A stretch of 40,936 bases of DNA, from assembly GCA_021736785.1 (NCBI GenBank), contig JAIPFF010000053.1, positions 1 to 40,936 on the forward strand. The letters run 5' to 3'. The translations under genes were made by a program, and so were the position numbers. Below the pieces are notes generated by a model. That model saw only the letters and a list, made by a program, of their open reading frames with translations, made no database searches and was not told where the DNA came from. Shown piece after piece: positions 1 to 9,214 of this stretch (positions are counted from its first letter, which is position 1; the number at the start of each line of letters is the position of its first letter). The stretch comes from Thiohalocapsa sp. (lineage in GTDB: Bacteria; Pseudomonadota; Gammaproteobacteria; Chromatiales; Chromatiaceae).

Positions 1-61
1 GGTTATGCGGCGGCAGCAGCTTACGCAGAATCGCCTCGCGGCGCTCTTCGGAGTACTTCAT
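1..61 (-). CDS. transposase, N-terminal fragment (runs off the window)
   Basis: Reading leftwards from an ATG at 61-59, the 20 visible codons begin MKYSEERREAILRKLLPP and continue to the window edge. This opening closely resembles the start of IS3-type or related helix-turn-helix transposase OrfA proteins (a short Arg/Lys/Glu helix followed by a PPHN-like segment before the HTH). A strong purine-rich ribosome binding site (GAGGAGAGGG on the minus strand, about 66-75) precedes the start. Only the first 20 residues can be seen, so neither the IS family nor whether the gene is intact can be judged. The terminal inverted repeat of the element, if present, should lie between here and about position 500, but I could not pick it out. 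Confidence 0.6.
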   Translation of the reverse strand, partial: MKYSEERREAILRKLLPPHN

Positions 62-552
62 CGGAACCCTCTCCTCGCCCCCTCAAGCTTCTGGGATTCT
101 AGCAACCCCGGAGGTTCCAACTAGCCTGACAGCGGGGGACACGATGGAAAAGCGTGCACGATCTGAGCAACGGTGGCAAGCATGCGTGCCCGGAATATTG
201 ATCTGGGGCGGGATATGTCGGGGGGCGCGGTGCGGAATCGTAGCGCGGACCGGGGAGCCATAGCGTGTGAAGCACGGCGCTCGGGCGCGACCGAACGGGT
301 TGCGCGGAGGATGGGAGACGTTGTCCGCGGTCTGGGTGCGCAAGTCTGGATGCGCGACGGTCCTGAGGCGATAAGCAGCAACTAGGTGGCCAAAGTCGAC
401 GCCTGATCAAGAATGCCCGGAAGAGCGCCGGGCTAAAGGTTATCCGCAGCCACGGCCCGATTTCGCGTCAATTCGCATTCATTCGCGCACCTTCGCGGCC
501 TCCAACCCACCAACAAACCCCGCAACCCACCACCGCCGCAAGCAAACGCCCG
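62..552. other. intergenic region, no gene recognised
   Basis: Between the transposase start and the end of the sucrose synthase gene no convincing coding frame is seen; the short open frames here are unrelated to known proteins and overlap on both strands. It should contain the transposase promoter and possibly the end of the insertion element. A small hairpin at 415-433 is listed separately. The last 70 bases before the sucrose synthase stop are C/A-rich and simple in composition. Confidence 0.6.
415..433 (-). terminator. possible weak terminator hairpin downstream of sucrose synthase
   Basis: GCCCGG (415-420) and CCGGGC (428-433) form a 6-bp GC stem with a 7-base loop. On the minus strand it is followed by ATTCTTG, only mildly T-rich. 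It lies about 120 bases past the sucrose synthase stop. The stem is seen directly; a terminator role is an inference and not strong. Confidence 0.3.
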
Positions 553-2961
553 TCACCCCCCCTCCATCGCCCGAGCAATCGGCCGATACTGCAACCCATA
601 CAGCATCTCCAAATACCGCCCGGTCTCGGCCCGCTCGAGGTCGGTCACGTATTTCCAGAACCCGTATACCCGCGACAGGGTCATCATCCGCTCGGCATAG
701 CGCCGCCAGGTGTAGCGCTCTTCCACACGCGCCAGCGATGCATCGGAGATCTGCTGCCAGAGGTCCGGGTCGTCGGTGCAGCGTGCGAAGAAGTCGGCGA
801 TGCGCAGGGCGGCGGCGTCGCCGTGGTTGGGGTCGATGTGAAAGCCGGAGAGGCCGTCTTCGATGATCTCGGCCGGGCCGCCGTAGAGGGTGGCGAAGGT
901 GGGCAGGCCGCAGGCCATGGCCTCGATGACGGTCAGGCCGAAGGCCTCGAACAGGGCCGGCTGGACGAAGACGCCGCGGCGGTCGGCGATGTAGCGGTAG
1001 AGCTCGCCGGCGAGCTGCTTTTCCAGGTGGATGCCGAGCCAGCGCACCTGGCCGTCGAGGTTGTGCTGGTCGAACAGCCGGTGCATGGCGCCGATCTGCT
1101 CACGCTCTTCGTCGTCGCCGGAGCGGTTGGCGTCAACGTGGCCGGCGACGACCACCAGGTTGACCCGCTCGCGCAGGACGCCGCAGCGCCCGTACCAGTC
1201 CACCAGGCCGGCGATGTTCTTGATGTGGTCCAGGCGCGCCATGGTGAACAGCAGCGGCTTGTCGCGGTCCTGCAGCACGCCGCGGGTGTCGCCGTGGCGC
1301 GGCTCGCCGTAGACCAGGTCGTCGATCTCGGGCTGCAGGTGGCGCAGCCGGCGGGATTCGTCGCCGAAGGGGAAGTAGATGTCCTCGTTGGCGCCCGGGG
1401 AGACGATGTTGAACTTGGGGTCGTAGACGTCGACCCCCGCCACCACCCGGTAGAGCCCCGGCATGGTGAAGCTCATGTAGCTCTCGTACTGGCCGACGCT
1501 GTCGTCGGTGCCGGCGATCTCCTGGTAGGTGCTGGTGATGATGAAGTCCGCCGTGTTCATCGCGATCAGGTCCGCGGTGAACTGGGCCGAGAAGTGGTAG
1601 TGCTCCTCGTTGTCGCGCCAATAGAGGTCGGAGAAGAGGTATTTGGTCTTCTCCAGCGCGTGGGCGATGTTGCACTGGCTGATGCCGAGCCGCTGGGAGA
1701 TCAGCGAGGCGACCAGGTTGCCGTCGGAGTAGTTGCCGATCAGCAGGTCCGGGCGCCCGCCCAGCTCGGCCAGCAGCTCGCGCTCGGCGTCGAGCGCGAA
1801 GCGCTCCAGGTAAGGCCAGATGTGAAAGCGCGAGATCCAGTGCTGCATGATCTCGCCGGCGCTGTTGCGGAAGGGCACGCGCAGGATGACGGCGTTGCGG
1901 GTGCCGGCGATGGGCTCCAGGCGCTGGTTGCAGTTGGTGCCCTCGTCCTCGGGGATGAGGCGGCTCAGCACGACGACGCGCGGCTCGATGTCGATGCCCT
2001 GCTCGGCCAGGCGGGCGTGCATCTCGCGCTCCACCGCCCGCACCTGGTCGAGGATATAGACCACCTGGCCGCCGGTGTCCGGGCGCCCGAGCACGTTCGA
2101 CTGCCCGAACCAGCCGTGGGGCGACAGGATGGCGATGGAGAAGATCATCGGGATGCGGCCGAGGAATTCCTCCAGCGACTGGGGCGAGGGCGCCTCCAGG
2201 ATGTCCAGCAAGAGCCCCATGGTGTCGCGCACGCGGGCGGCGTCGTTGCCCCAGCCGGGCTCGAAGCCGAGTGCGCGCAGGTCCGTGGCAAGCGCCTCGT
2301 AGGGCGTATGGGTGGGCCGCCGGCGCAGCGGGATCAGGGCCTGGCGCAGGGCGTTGCGCAGCTCGGCGACGCTGGTCACGGCGTCGTTGAGCATCAGTTG
2401 GCGGCCGCGGTAGCTGTGCATGCGCAGGAAGCTGAGCAGGCGCTGGTCGCCCTTGCCGAGCTCCTCGAACAGCCGGCTGGACAGGCGGCGGTTGAGGAAT
2501 TCGACGCCGCGGCCGATGGAGCCCTCTTCGCGCAGCTTGTATTGGTCCCGATAGAACGGGGACATGTCGATCTCGAGCCCGAACGGGTCGTGCTCGCCGC
2601 CGGTGGCCAGGTGCTCCTTGAACACCAAAAACTCCGAGACGCTGACCTGCTGCAGGTCCATGGTCTCCAGATGAATGCGCAGATAGTCCCAGCGCGCCAC
2701 GCGCCGGCGCAGGGCCAGGTAGACCCAGGAGGCATCGATGACCGCCTCCTGCGCCTGCAGCAACGCGCCGGCGAGGGCGCTGCCGCGGACCGTTTCGTCC
2801 TCGGTGCAGAGCCGCTCGACGGCGTCCTGCAGATCACTGCGCAGCAGGAACGGGCGTCCCATGCCGATGATGTGATGCAGGATCAGGTGTGCCTGGCTGC
2901 GGCATTCGCTGAGGTAAGCGGCGAGCTGCGGAAGCTGGACGCTGACGGGCGCGGACTCCAT
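553..2961 (-). CDS. sus: sucrose synthase
   Basis: An 802-residue GT4 glycosyltransferase, the normal length for bacterial and plant sucrose synthases. It catalyses sucrose + NDP = NDP-glucose + fructose in the cytoplasm. The first 270 or so residues form the helical N-terminal domain of the family. The GT-B core follows, with [15 protein letters not shown] in its first half and the E-X7-E nucleotide-sugar signature [17 protein letters not shown] near residue 700. No phosphatase domain of the sucrose-phosphate synthase type is seen. The ATG shares one base with the TAA of the upstream fructokinase gene, so the two are one operon and probably translationally coupled. The fructose product would be the kinase substrate. 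No sucrose-phosphate synthase or phosphatase gene is in the window, so the favoured direction (cleavage or synthesis) is open. Confidence 0.93.
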   Translation of the reverse strand: MESAPVSVQLPQLAAYLSECRSQAHLILHHIIGMGRPFLLRSDLQDAVERLCTEDETVRGSALAGALLQAQEAVIDASWVYLALRRRVARWDYLRIHLETMDLQQVSVSEFLVFKEHLATGGEHDPFGLEIDMSPFYRDQYKLREEGSIGRGVEFLNRRLSSRLFEELGKGDQRLLSFLRMHSYRGRQLMLNDAVTSVAELRNALRQALIPLRRRPTHTPYEALATDLRALGFEPGWGNDAARVRDTMGLLLDILEAPSPQSLEEFLGRIPMIFSIAILSPHGWFGQSNVLGRPDTGGQVVYILDQVRAVEREMHARLAEQGIDIEPRVVVLSRLIPEDEGTNCNQRLEPIAGTRNAVILRVPFRNSAGEIMQHWISRFHIWPYLERFALDAERELLAELGGRPDLLIGNYSDGNLVASLISQRLGISQCNIAHALEKTKYLFSDLYWRDNEEHYHFSAQFTADLIAMNTADFIITSTYQEIAGTDDSVGQYESYMSFTMPGLYRVVAGVDVYDPKFNIVSPGANEDIYFPFGDESRRLRHLQPEIDDLVYGEPRHGDTRGVLQDRDKPLLFTMARLDHIKNIAGLVDWYGRCGVLRERVNLVVVAGHVDANRSGDDEEREQIGAMHRLFDQHNLDGQVRWLGIHLEKQLAGELYRYIADRRGVFVQPALFEAFGLTVIEAMACGLPTFATLYGGPAEIIEDGLSGFHIDPNHGDAAALRIADFFARCTDDPDLWQQISDASLARVEERYTWRRYAERMMTLSRVYGFWKYVTDLERAETGRYLEMLYGLQYRPIARAMEGG

Positions 2962-3854
2962 TAAAGGCCCCAGCGCTCGGCGAAGCCGCGATAAAAGGCG
3001 TCGTCGTCGACGGTGGCGCCGCGCCGCCCGACGATGGCCGAGGCGAAGGTCTGGGCGCGCTCCAGGGTTTCCGGCAGCGGCCAGCCGCGCAGCAGGCCCA
3101 GGATCAGCACGGAGGCGAAACCGTCTCCGGCGCCGACGGCGTCGATGACCTCGACCTCGGCACCGGGCGCGACCGCCGCATGCGCGCCGTCGCTGCCCAG
3201 CGCAAAGGCGCCGGCGGCGCCGAGGGTGCCTACCACCAGTTCCAGTTCATGCTGTGCGAGCAGGGCCTCGGCCCGCGCCTGCGGCGAATCGCCCGACGGC
3301 GCCAGCAGAGCGAGCTCGTCGGCATTGAGCTTGACCCAGCGAGCGCCGTTCAGCAGCCGGTGTACTTGGGCCGCGTCGTACCAGGGCTCGCGCAGGTTCA
3401 CGTCGACGAACACCGCGGGGCTGTTGTTGCCCCGAATGTGCCGAAGCGCGTCCGCCGAGGTGCTGTTTCGCAGCGCCAGCGTGCCGTGATAGAGCAGGGC
3501 GTCGTCGGGCAGCGCGGGCAGTGCGGACGCGTCGATGTGGTCGTAGGCACGGTCGGCGACGATGTCGTAGCTGGGCTCGCCGGCGGCGAGGGTGATGTCG
3601 ACGGTGCCGGTCGCGCGCACCGGATCGCGCTGCAGGCCCTCGGTGCGCATGCCGCGGCGGGTCATGGCTTCCTCGATGCGATCGCCCAGCTGGTCGCCGC
3701 CGACGCGGCTCAGGAACAGCGGGCCGGCACCGAAGGCTTGCAGGTGCCAGGCGACGTTGAACGGGGCCCCGCCGAGCACCTCGGCGCCGTCGGGAAAGCA
3801 GTCGAAGAGCGCTTCGCCGAAGACGAGCGGCGCCCGGGAGTGATCGAAAGGCAT
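2961..3854 (-). CDS. fructokinase, PfkB family carbohydrate kinase
   Basis: A 297-residue ribokinase/PfkB-type sugar kinase. It carries the N-terminal substrate-binding [11 protein letters not shown] segment (about residues 28-38) and the C-terminal PfkB signature DAVGAGDGF with the catalytic Asp (about 239-247). The likely reaction is ATP + fructose to fructose-6-phosphate. Specificity is inferred from the sucrose synthase gene directly downstream, whose start overlaps this stop by one base. The ATG at 3854 has an AGGAGG ribosome binding site about 12 bases upstream. It is the first gene of the operon and faces away from cydA across a 450-base region that presumably holds both promoters. Confidence 0.87.
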   Translation of the reverse strand: MPFDHSRAPLVFGEALFDCFPDGAEVLGGAPFNVAWHLQAFGAGPLFLSRVGGDQLGDRIEEAMTRRGMRTEGLQRDPVRATGTVDITLAAGEPSYDIVADRAYDHIDASALPALPDDALLYHGTLALRNSTSADALRHIRGNNSPAVFVDVNLREPWYDAAQVHRLLNGARWVKLNADELALLAPSGDSPQARAEALLAQHELELVVGTLGAAGAFALGSDGAHAAVAPGAEVEVIDAVGAGDGFASVLILGLLRGWPLPETLERAQTFASAIVGRRGATVDDDAFYRGFAERWGL

Positions 3855-4072
3855 GGCCTTGCGCCTCCTGAGTTAAATAGGGGTCGGAGATTCGGTGATT
3901 AGCGACGATGCTAAGGATCGCCCCGGAGCGTCGCAACTGCGGCGACGGACCCCCGGTTACGCGGTGTGTCTGCTCGATCGAAAATCCTTGTTCCCATCAT
4001 GGTAGTACATGGGGCGCCCGTTGATGCCGGTCAGTCGGGATGCGTTTAAAACACCAGCAAAATCATCGGTAT

Positions 4073-4084
4073 TGCGAATTCGCA
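4073..4084. promoter_or_regulatory. 12-bp perfect palindrome upstream of cydA, possible operator
   Basis: TGCGAATTCGCA is a perfect palindrome about 220 bases before the cydA start, in the AT-rich part of the divergent region. Oxygen-responsive control of cyd operons is common in proteobacteria, but this sequence does not match the FNR box (TTGAT-N4-ATCAA), so the regulator is unknown. Confidence 0.25.
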
Positions 4085-4125
4085 TTTCGACTCCCCGGCC
4101 AGCCTTCATAAGCTTTTCCTAATGT

Positions 4126-4140
4126 CAGGCAGCCTGCCTG
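4126..4140. promoter_or_regulatory. 7-1-7 inverted repeat upstream of cydA, possible operator
   Basis: CAGGCAG-C-CTGCCTG is a perfect inverted repeat with a one-base centre, just downstream of the AT-rich stretch and about 165 bases before the cydA start. Its position suits an operator or 5'-UTR element. No regulator can be named from the sequence. Confidence 0.25.
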
Positions 4141-4304
4141 CCGTTCGCGGCGTGCGCGGTGCGTGGCTTCGAAACGGCGGTGCAAAGCGCTTCCGCAGCG
4201 GGATCTGCAACGACAGAGTCTAGGGGTGAGCGCGGCCCGGCATCTCCGCACGGGGGAGGCAGCGGCCCGCGCATTGAGGCTCACATCAAACCAGGGCTAC
4301 AACC

Positions 4305-5915
4305 ATGCTTGACAGCACAATGGTCGAGCTGTCGCGATGGCAATTCGCGGCCACCGCAATGTATCACTTCCTGTTCGTCCCGCTGACGTTGGGACTCTCC
4401 TGGATCCTCGTGATCATGGAGAGCGTCTACGTAATGACCGGGCGCCAAATCTACAAGGACATGACCAAATTCTGGGGCAAGTTGTTCGGTATCAACTTCG
4501 CCCTGGGTGTCACCACCGGCCTGACCATGGAGTTCCAGTTCGGCACGAACTGGGCCTACTACTCGCACTACGTGGGCGACGTGTTCGGCGCGCCGCTGGC
4601 CATCGAGGGTCTGATGGCCTTCTTCCTCGAGTCGACCTTCATCGGCCTGTTCTTTCTCGGCTGGGAGCGCCTGACCAAGCGTCAGCATCTGATGGTCACC
4701 TTCCTGACCGCGGTCGGCTCCAACCTGTCGGCGATGTGGATCCTGATCGCCAACGGCTGGATGCAGTTCCCGGTGGGCGCCGAGTTCAGCTACGAGACCA
4801 TGCGCATGGAGATGATCAGCTTCACGGAGGTGCTGATGAACCCGGTTGCGCAGGTGAAGTTCGTGCACACGGTCGCCGCGGGCTATGTGACGGCCGCCAT
4901 GTTCGTCGCGGGCATCAGTGCCTGGTACATGCTCAAAGGCCGGGATCTGGCCTTCGCCAAGCGATCGTTCTCGGTGGCGATGGGCTTCGGACTTGCGTCG
5001 ATTCTGTCCGTCATCCTGCTCGGCGACGAGTCCGGCTACGAGGTGGGCGACGTGCAGAAGGTGAAGCTCGCGGCCATCGAGGCGGAGTGGGAGACCGAGC
5101 CGGCGCCGGCCGCGTTCACGCTGTTCGGCTTCCCGAGCAACGAGGACGAAGAGACGCATATGGCCATCAAAGTGCCTTGGGCGCTCGGCCTCATCGCAAC
5201 GCGCTCGCTGGACGAAGAAGTCCTCGGCCTGAAGGATCTGATGCGCCAGCACGAGATCCGCATCCGTTCCGGCATGATCGCCTACGAGTATCTACAGCGG
5301 CTGCGCAACGGCGAGGACAGTGCCTACAACCGCGGCGCCTTCGAGGACCACGTGGACGATCTCGGCTACGGCCTGCTGCTGAAGCGCTACATCGACAACC
5401 CTGCCGAAGCGACCGAAGAGCAGATCCAGATGGCGGTGAAGGACTCGATCCCGCAGGTGGCGCCCCTGTTCTGGACCTTCCGGATCATGGTCGCCGCCGG
5501 CTTCTGGATGCTGCTGCTGTTCGTGCTCGGCTTCTACTACAACGCCAAGCGCGTGATTCAGGAGAAACGCTGGCTGCTGCGGGCCTTCCTCTACAGCATT
5601 CCGGTGCCGTGGATCGCGGCCGAGACGGGTTGGTTCGTGGCCGAGTTCGGCCGCCAGCCCTGGGCCATCGGCGAGGTGCTGCCGACCTCCATCGCGGCCT
5701 CGAGCCTGACCGCGAGCGACCTGATCTTCAGCCTGTCGGCGTTCGTGATCTTCTACACCGGCCTGTTCATGATCGAGATGTACCTGATGTTCAAGTTCGG
5801 CCGCATGGGGCCGAGCTCATTGCACACCGGTAAGTATTTCCACGAGCGCGGGCAAGCGCAGGGCGCGGGTCCCGCACCGTCGGACGCACCGGCCAAGCCA
5901 GAGGCGGGAGACTGA
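4305..5915 (+). CDS. cydA: cytochrome bd ubiquinol oxidase subunit I
   Basis: A 536-residue polytopic inner-membrane protein that oxidises quinol and carries the three haems of the bd oxidase. The first haem-ligand His is H21 in the segment AMYHFLFVPLTLG; the GRQPWAIGEVLPT segment of the family lies near residue 448. The periplasmic loop after GDESGYE (about residue 240 to 340) is long, which marks the L-type (E. coli CydAB-like) Q-loop. The last 30 or so residues are a hydrophilic Ala/Pro-rich tail. The chosen ATG gives MLDSTMVELSRWQFA; a second ATG five codons later would give the more usual length. cydB starts one base after the stop codon. Enzymes of this type have high oxygen affinity and serve micro-oxic respiration. 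Confidence 0.96.
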   Translation: MLDSTMVELSRWQFAATAMYHFLFVPLTLGLSWILVIMESVYVMTGRQIYKDMTKFWGKLFGINFALGVTTGLTMEFQFGTNWAYYSHYVGDVFGAPLAIEGLMAFFLESTFIGLFFLGWERLTKRQHLMVTFLTAVGSNLSAMWILIANGWMQFPVGAEFSYETMRMEMISFTEVLMNPVAQVKFVHTVAAGYVTAAMFVAGISAWYMLKGRDLAFAKRSFSVAMGFGLASILSVILLGDESGYEVGDVQKVKLAAIEAEWETEPAPAAFTLFGFPSNEDEETHMAIKVPWALGLIATRSLDEEVLGLKDLMRQHEIRIRSGMIAYEYLQRLRNGEDSAYNRGAFEDHVDDLGYGLLLKRYIDNPAEATEEQIQMAVKDSIPQVAPLFWTFRIMVAAGFWMLLLFVLGFYYNAKRVIQEKRWLLRAFLYSIPVPWIAAETGWFVAEFGRQPWAIGEVLPTSIAASSLTASDLIFSLSAFVIFYTGLFMIEMYLMFKFGRMGPSSLHTGKYFHERGQAQGAGPAPSDAPAKPEAGD

Positions 5916-5916
5916 C

Positions 5917-7059
5917 ATGATCCTCGACTACGAAGTCCTCAAACTGGTCTGGTGGCTGCTGGTCGGTGTGCTGTTCATCGGTTTCGCTGTCACCGACGGC
6001 ATGGACATGGGGGTCGGCACGCTGCTGCCCTTCCTCGGCAAGAACGACAAGGAGCGCCGGGTCATCATCAACACCGTCGGGCCCCATTGGGACGGCAATC
6101 AGGTGTGGCTGATCACCGCCGGCGGTGCCATCTTCGCGGCGTGGCCGGCGGTCTACGCGGCCGCCTTCAGCGGCTTCTACTTCGCGATGCTGCTGGCGCT
6201 GTTCGCGCTGTTCTTCCGGCCGGTCGGCTTCGACTACCGCAGCAAGATCCAGGATCCGCGCTGGCGCAGCGCCTGGGACTGGGGCCTGTTCATCGGCGGC
6301 GCGGTGCCGGCGCTGGTGTTCGGTATCGCCTTCGGCAACCTGCTGCAGGGCGTGCCGTTCCATTTGGACGAGTTCCTGCGCTCTTACTACACGGGTAGCT
6401 TCTGGGGGCTGCTGAATCCCTTTGCGCTGCTGGCCGGGCTGATCAGCCTGGGCATGCTGACCCTGCACGGGGCCATTTGGCTGCAGCTTCGCACCGGCGA
6501 GCCGGTGTCCGCCCGCGCCAAAGCCGTGGTCAAGAACATCGGGCTCGCCACCATCGGCGCCTTCGCGCTGGCGGGCATCTGGCTCAGCCTCGGCATCGAC
6601 GGCTTCCGGGTGGTCAGCATGCCGGCGCTGGACGCCACCCCGAATCCGCTGACCAAGGAGGTGGTGATCGAGGCGGGTGCCTGGCTGGCCAATTACCGCA
6701 ACTACCCGTGGACATTGCTGTTCCCGATCCTCGGCTTCGCCGGTCTCGGGCTTGCCATCGTGCTGTCCATGCGCGAGCGGGCCGGGCTGGGGCTGATCAT
6801 GAGCGGCGTCGGCATCACCGGCATCATCATGACCGCCGGGGCCGCGATGTTCCCGTTCATCATGCCGTCGAGCACGAATCCGAGCAGCAGTCTGATCGCC
6901 TGGGACGCGGTTTCCAGCCATCTGACACTGACGGTGATGTTCTGGTCCGCGGTGATCTTCATCCCGATCATCCTGATCTACACGACCTGGACCTATCGGC
7001 GCATGTGGCGCCGGGTCACCATCGAGGAGATCGAAGCGCAGGACACGCTGGCCTATTGA
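5917..7059 (+). CDS. cydB: cytochrome bd ubiquinol oxidase subunit II
   Basis: A 380-residue multi-span membrane protein of the CydB family, the usual length. Landmarks are the N-terminal DGMDMGVGTLLPF segment and the family-typical GPHWDGNQVWLITAGG (about residues 55-70). It pairs with CydA to form the oxidase core. The gene follows cydA with a single base between stop and ATG, so the two are co-translated. The C-terminus is hydrophilic (RRVTIEEIEAQD), as in other members. cydX follows 138 bases downstream. Confidence 0.96.
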   Translation: MILDYEVLKLVWWLLVGVLFIGFAVTDGMDMGVGTLLPFLGKNDKERRVIINTVGPHWDGNQVWLITAGGAIFAAWPAVYAAAFSGFYFAMLLALFALFFRPVGFDYRSKIQDPRWRSAWDWGLFIGGAVPALVFGIAFGNLLQGVPFHLDEFLRSYYTGSFWGLLNPFALLAGLISLGMLTLHGAIWLQLRTGEPVSARAKAVVKNIGLATIGAFALAGIWLSLGIDGFRVVSMPALDATPNPLTKEVVIEAGAWLANYRNYPWTLLFPILGFAGLGLAIVLSMRERAGLGLIMSGVGITGIIMTAGAAMFPFIMPSSTNPSSSLIAWDAVSSHLTLTVMFWSAVIFIPIILIYTTWTYRRMWRRVTIEEIEAQDTLAY

Positions 7060-7197
7060 TGAGTCGCTCCCGGTTCCGCGGGCAAGGCGCAGCGGCGCAC
7101 CGTCGGCGGGACCGGGCAAGCACGGTCGAGACAAACAACGAGGGCGGGCGCATGGCGTCGCAGCGCGCGTGCCCCCGCAAACCGAGGAGCATCACCG

Positions 7198-7323
7198 ATG
7201 TGGTATTTCGCCTGGATTCTGGGTGTGCTGTTGGCCGTGGCCTTCGGCATCATCAATGTCATGTGGTATGAGTCCGAGCAATGTCTCGGCGAGCCCGGCG
7301 ACGACGACAACAAGGTTTGCTGA
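7198..7323 (+). CDS. cydX: cytochrome bd small subunit CydX (YbgT family)
   Basis: A 41-residue single-span protein beginning MWYFAWILGVLLAVAFGII, which matches the CydX/YbgT signature (aromatic start, W-xx-G-x-x-LA-x-x-FGIIN, then WYE). CydX binds CydA and stabilises the haem groups of the bd oxidase. One membrane helix covers residues 3-22; the rest is a short acidic tail (GEPGDDDNK) containing two cysteines, one of them the last residue. A GAGGAG ribosome binding site lies 8 bases before the ATG. The position directly after cydAB supports the call. The second Cys at the very end is not a feature I know from E. coli CydX. Confidence 0.9.
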   Translation: MWYFAWILGVLLAVAFGIINVMWYESEQCLGEPGDDDNKVC

Positions 7324-7330
7324 GGCATGC

Positions 7331-7348
7331 GGCCGGCCTCCGCCGGCC
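7331..7348 (+). terminator. hairpin after cydX, possible end of the cyd operon
   Basis: GGCCGGC (7331-7337), loop CTCC, GCCGGCC (7342-7348): a 7-bp perfect GC stem starting 8 bases after the cydX stop. No T-run follows (GGCCTTGCTC), so it is at best a partial or Rho-assisted terminator, or an mRNA-stabilising hairpin. Confidence 0.4.
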
Positions 7349-7523
7349 GGCCTTGCTCGCGCGCCGCTGCCGCCGTTCGATCGTGCAATGCGCGAGCCCG
7401 GCCGCCGCTCGTGGCGCCTGTCGGTAGCGCCGGCCCCGGCAAAATCCGCCCTTCGTCGGTATAGAACTGCTACCTTTCTCCGTTCGCCGGGCCGCCCGGC
7501 TTCGATACCGAAGGGAGGAAGCC

Positions 7524-8564
7524 ATGACTCGCTCATCGTCCGCTCTCGCCGCCGCGCTGATTCTGAGCGCCTGCTGCCTATGGCCGCCCGGTGTATGGGC
7601 CGTCGACGCCGACTTCGATGACGGTGCCATCTACCAAATCGTCTATCCCGACTGGTTCAAAGAGAGTTTCCTGCATCTGCCCGACGACGCCGCCGAGGCG
7701 GCCGAGGACGGCAAGCAGGGCCTGTTCGTGTTCTTCAGCACCCAGGGCTGCTCCTATTGCCACCTGTTCATCGAGCAGAGCCTCGGCGATCCGGCCATCG
7801 CCGAGCGCCTGCGCGCGCACTTCGACAGCATCGGGCTGGAGATCTTCTCCGACGCCGAGATGACCGATTTCGACGACAAGGAGACGCGCGTGAAGGCCTT
7901 TGCCGTCGACCAGGGTGTGCAGTTCGCTCCGACCCTGTTGTTTTTCGACACCGAGGGCGAGCGCCTGCTGCGCCTGACCGGCTACTACGACCCGCAAACC
8001 TTCGATCGGGTCCTCGATTACCTGATCGGCGGCCACCACCGCGAGATCGCCCTGCGCGATTACCTACGCGCCGGACAGACGTCGTCGGAGGCAGCGGGCG
8101 GCGACCTTCTCTCCGATCCGATGTTCGCCCAACCGCCCTATGCGCTCGATCGCAGCCGGGTCGCGGCCGAGCGTCCGCTGCTGGTGCTGTTCGAGTCCGC
8201 GGACTGCCCGCGCTGCGAGCGCTTCCATCGCGAGGTGCTGGGCGATGCGCCCACGCGCGAGCGCCTGAAGGCCTTCGACGTGGTGCGCCTGGACGCGGCC
8301 GACGACGAGACGCCGGTGCTGACACCCGGCGGCACGCGCACGGTACCGAATGCCTGGCTCGAGGAGCTCGGCTTCACGCAACTGCCGGCGCTGGCATTCT
8401 TCAACGAGACCGGCGAGCTGGTGCTGGCCAGCGATGCGCTGATCCTGAAGAGCCGGATGAACAACTCCATCGGCTTCGTCACCGAGCGCAAGTACGAGCA
8501 AGGCTGGAACTATCAGCGCTACGCCCGAAGCCAGGGGATGAAGAAGGCCGCCGGCGAGCAGTGA
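7524..8564 (+). CDS. exported double-thioredoxin-domain protein
   Basis: A 346-residue protein with an N-terminal signal sequence and two thioredoxin-like domains. Domain 1 (about residues 65-175) holds a CSYC active-site motif (QGCSYCHLF) and the cis-Pro segment FAPTLLFFD. Domain 2 (about 210-320) holds CPRC (SADCPRCERF) and TQLPALAFFN. This resembles SoxW/DsbD-gamma-like periplasmic thioredoxins, duplicated in one chain. The signal region contains LSAC at residues 14-17, which fits a lipobox, but a signal peptidase I site after VWA (about residue 26) is equally plausible. A GGGAGG-like ribosome binding site (AAGGGAGGAAGCC) precedes the ATG. Being next to cydABX suggests a redox role in the envelope, perhaps in cytochrome maturation or thiol repair; that is inference. 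Confidence 0.8.
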   Translation: MTRSSSALAAALILSACCLWPPGVWAVDADFDDGAIYQIVYPDWFKESFLHLPDDAAEAAEDGKQGLFVFFSTQGCSYCHLFIEQSLGDPAIAERLRAHFDSIGLEIFSDAEMTDFDDKETRVKAFAVDQGVQFAPTLLFFDTEGERLLRLTGYYDPQTFDRVLDYLIGGHHREIALRDYLRAGQTSSEAAGGDLLSDPMFAQPPYALDRSRVAAERPLLVLFESADCPRCERFHREVLGDAPTRERLKAFDVVRLDAADDETPVLTPGGTRTVPNAWLEELGFTQLPALAFFNETGELVLASDALILKSRMNNSIGFVTERKYEQGWNYQRYARSQGMKKAAGEQ

Positions 8565-8818
8565 GCCGCGCCGCCGCGGCCCCTACAACCCCGGCGTAAC
8601 CGGGCTTCAAGCCGTTTTCAACGGGGAGCGAATGCGCCACGCGCTCTCCGTGGGCATTGTGTTTCCGACTTCCCCCCCGGACAATGTGCGCAGCCGTGGG
8701 CCCGTGCCGGCAGCCGCCTGCCGCAACAGGCTCGGGTGTCTGCCGATCCACGGGCGAACAACAAGCGGCCGGCGCGCGGCGCGCCGTCGCGACAACAACC
8801 GCAGCATTGGAGACCACT

Positions 8819-9106
8819 ATGGCCAACGAGGGTTACCACGAACCGATCGACGAGCTCTCCGACGAGACCCGCGATATGCATCGCGCCATCGTCTCGTTGA
8901 TGGAGGAGCTCGAAGCCGTCGATTGGTACAACCAGCGCGTCGATGCGTGTAAGGACGAGGATTTGAAGGCCATCCTCGCTCACAACAGGGACGAAGAGAA
9001 GGAGCATGCGGCCATGGTGCTGGAGTGGATCCGGCGCAAAGACCCCAAATTCGACGACGAGCTCAAGGACTACCTGTTTACCGATAAGCCTATCGCTCAC
9101 CATTGA
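8819..9106 (+). CDS. encapsulated-ferritin-like (EncFtn) iron-binding protein
   Basis: A 95-residue helical protein that lines up well with the Rhodospirillum rubrum encapsulated ferritin: the segments MEELEAVDWYNQR and ILAHNRDEEKEHAAM are near-identical to that family. The ferroxidase residues E32, E62 and H65 of R. rubrum correspond to E30, E60 and H63 here, and W38 to W36. These proteins dimerise to build a di-iron ferroxidase centre and load iron into an encapsulin shell. The start is the ATG at 8819, preceded by GGAG; an open frame extends further upstream but its residues do not fit the family. Odd points: the chain ends at ITS-like YLFTDKPIAHH without the C-terminal cargo peptide seen in shell-targeted members, and no encapsulin shell gene is in the window. 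Confidence 0.88.
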   Translation: MANEGYHEPIDELSDETRDMHRAIVSLMEELEAVDWYNQRVDACKDEDLKAILAHNRDEEKEHAAMVLEWIRRKDPKFDDELKDYLFTDKPIAHH

Positions 9107-9214
9107 TTTGGCGCGGGTCTGCCGGCCGGACGCGCCGTCGGTCGTTGCATGCCCCGCGGCGCGATCGATCACGGCCACGCCGCGTGCGGCAGCAACTGTC
9201 AGTGAGGAACGACT

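Larger units (their letters stand above)
3855..4304. promoter_or_regulatory. divergent intergenic region between fructokinase and cydA
   Basis: This 450-base region separates divergently transcribed operons and must hold both promoters. No gene is recognised. The middle (about 3980-4125) is clearly more AT-rich than the flanks. Two short palindromes in it are listed separately as possible operators. No convincing -35/-10 pair could be assigned by eye. Confidence 0.55.

Noticed and set aside
823-2964. 713-codon plus-strand open frame opposite sucrose synthase
   Set aside because: Shadow of a GC-rich gene; composition is Val/Ala/Asp/Gly-heavy and shows no domain, while the minus strand has a full sucrose synthase.
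5791-7134. 447-codon minus-strand frame opposite cydB
   Set aside because: Shadow frame; Asp/Gln/Arg-rich with no family features.
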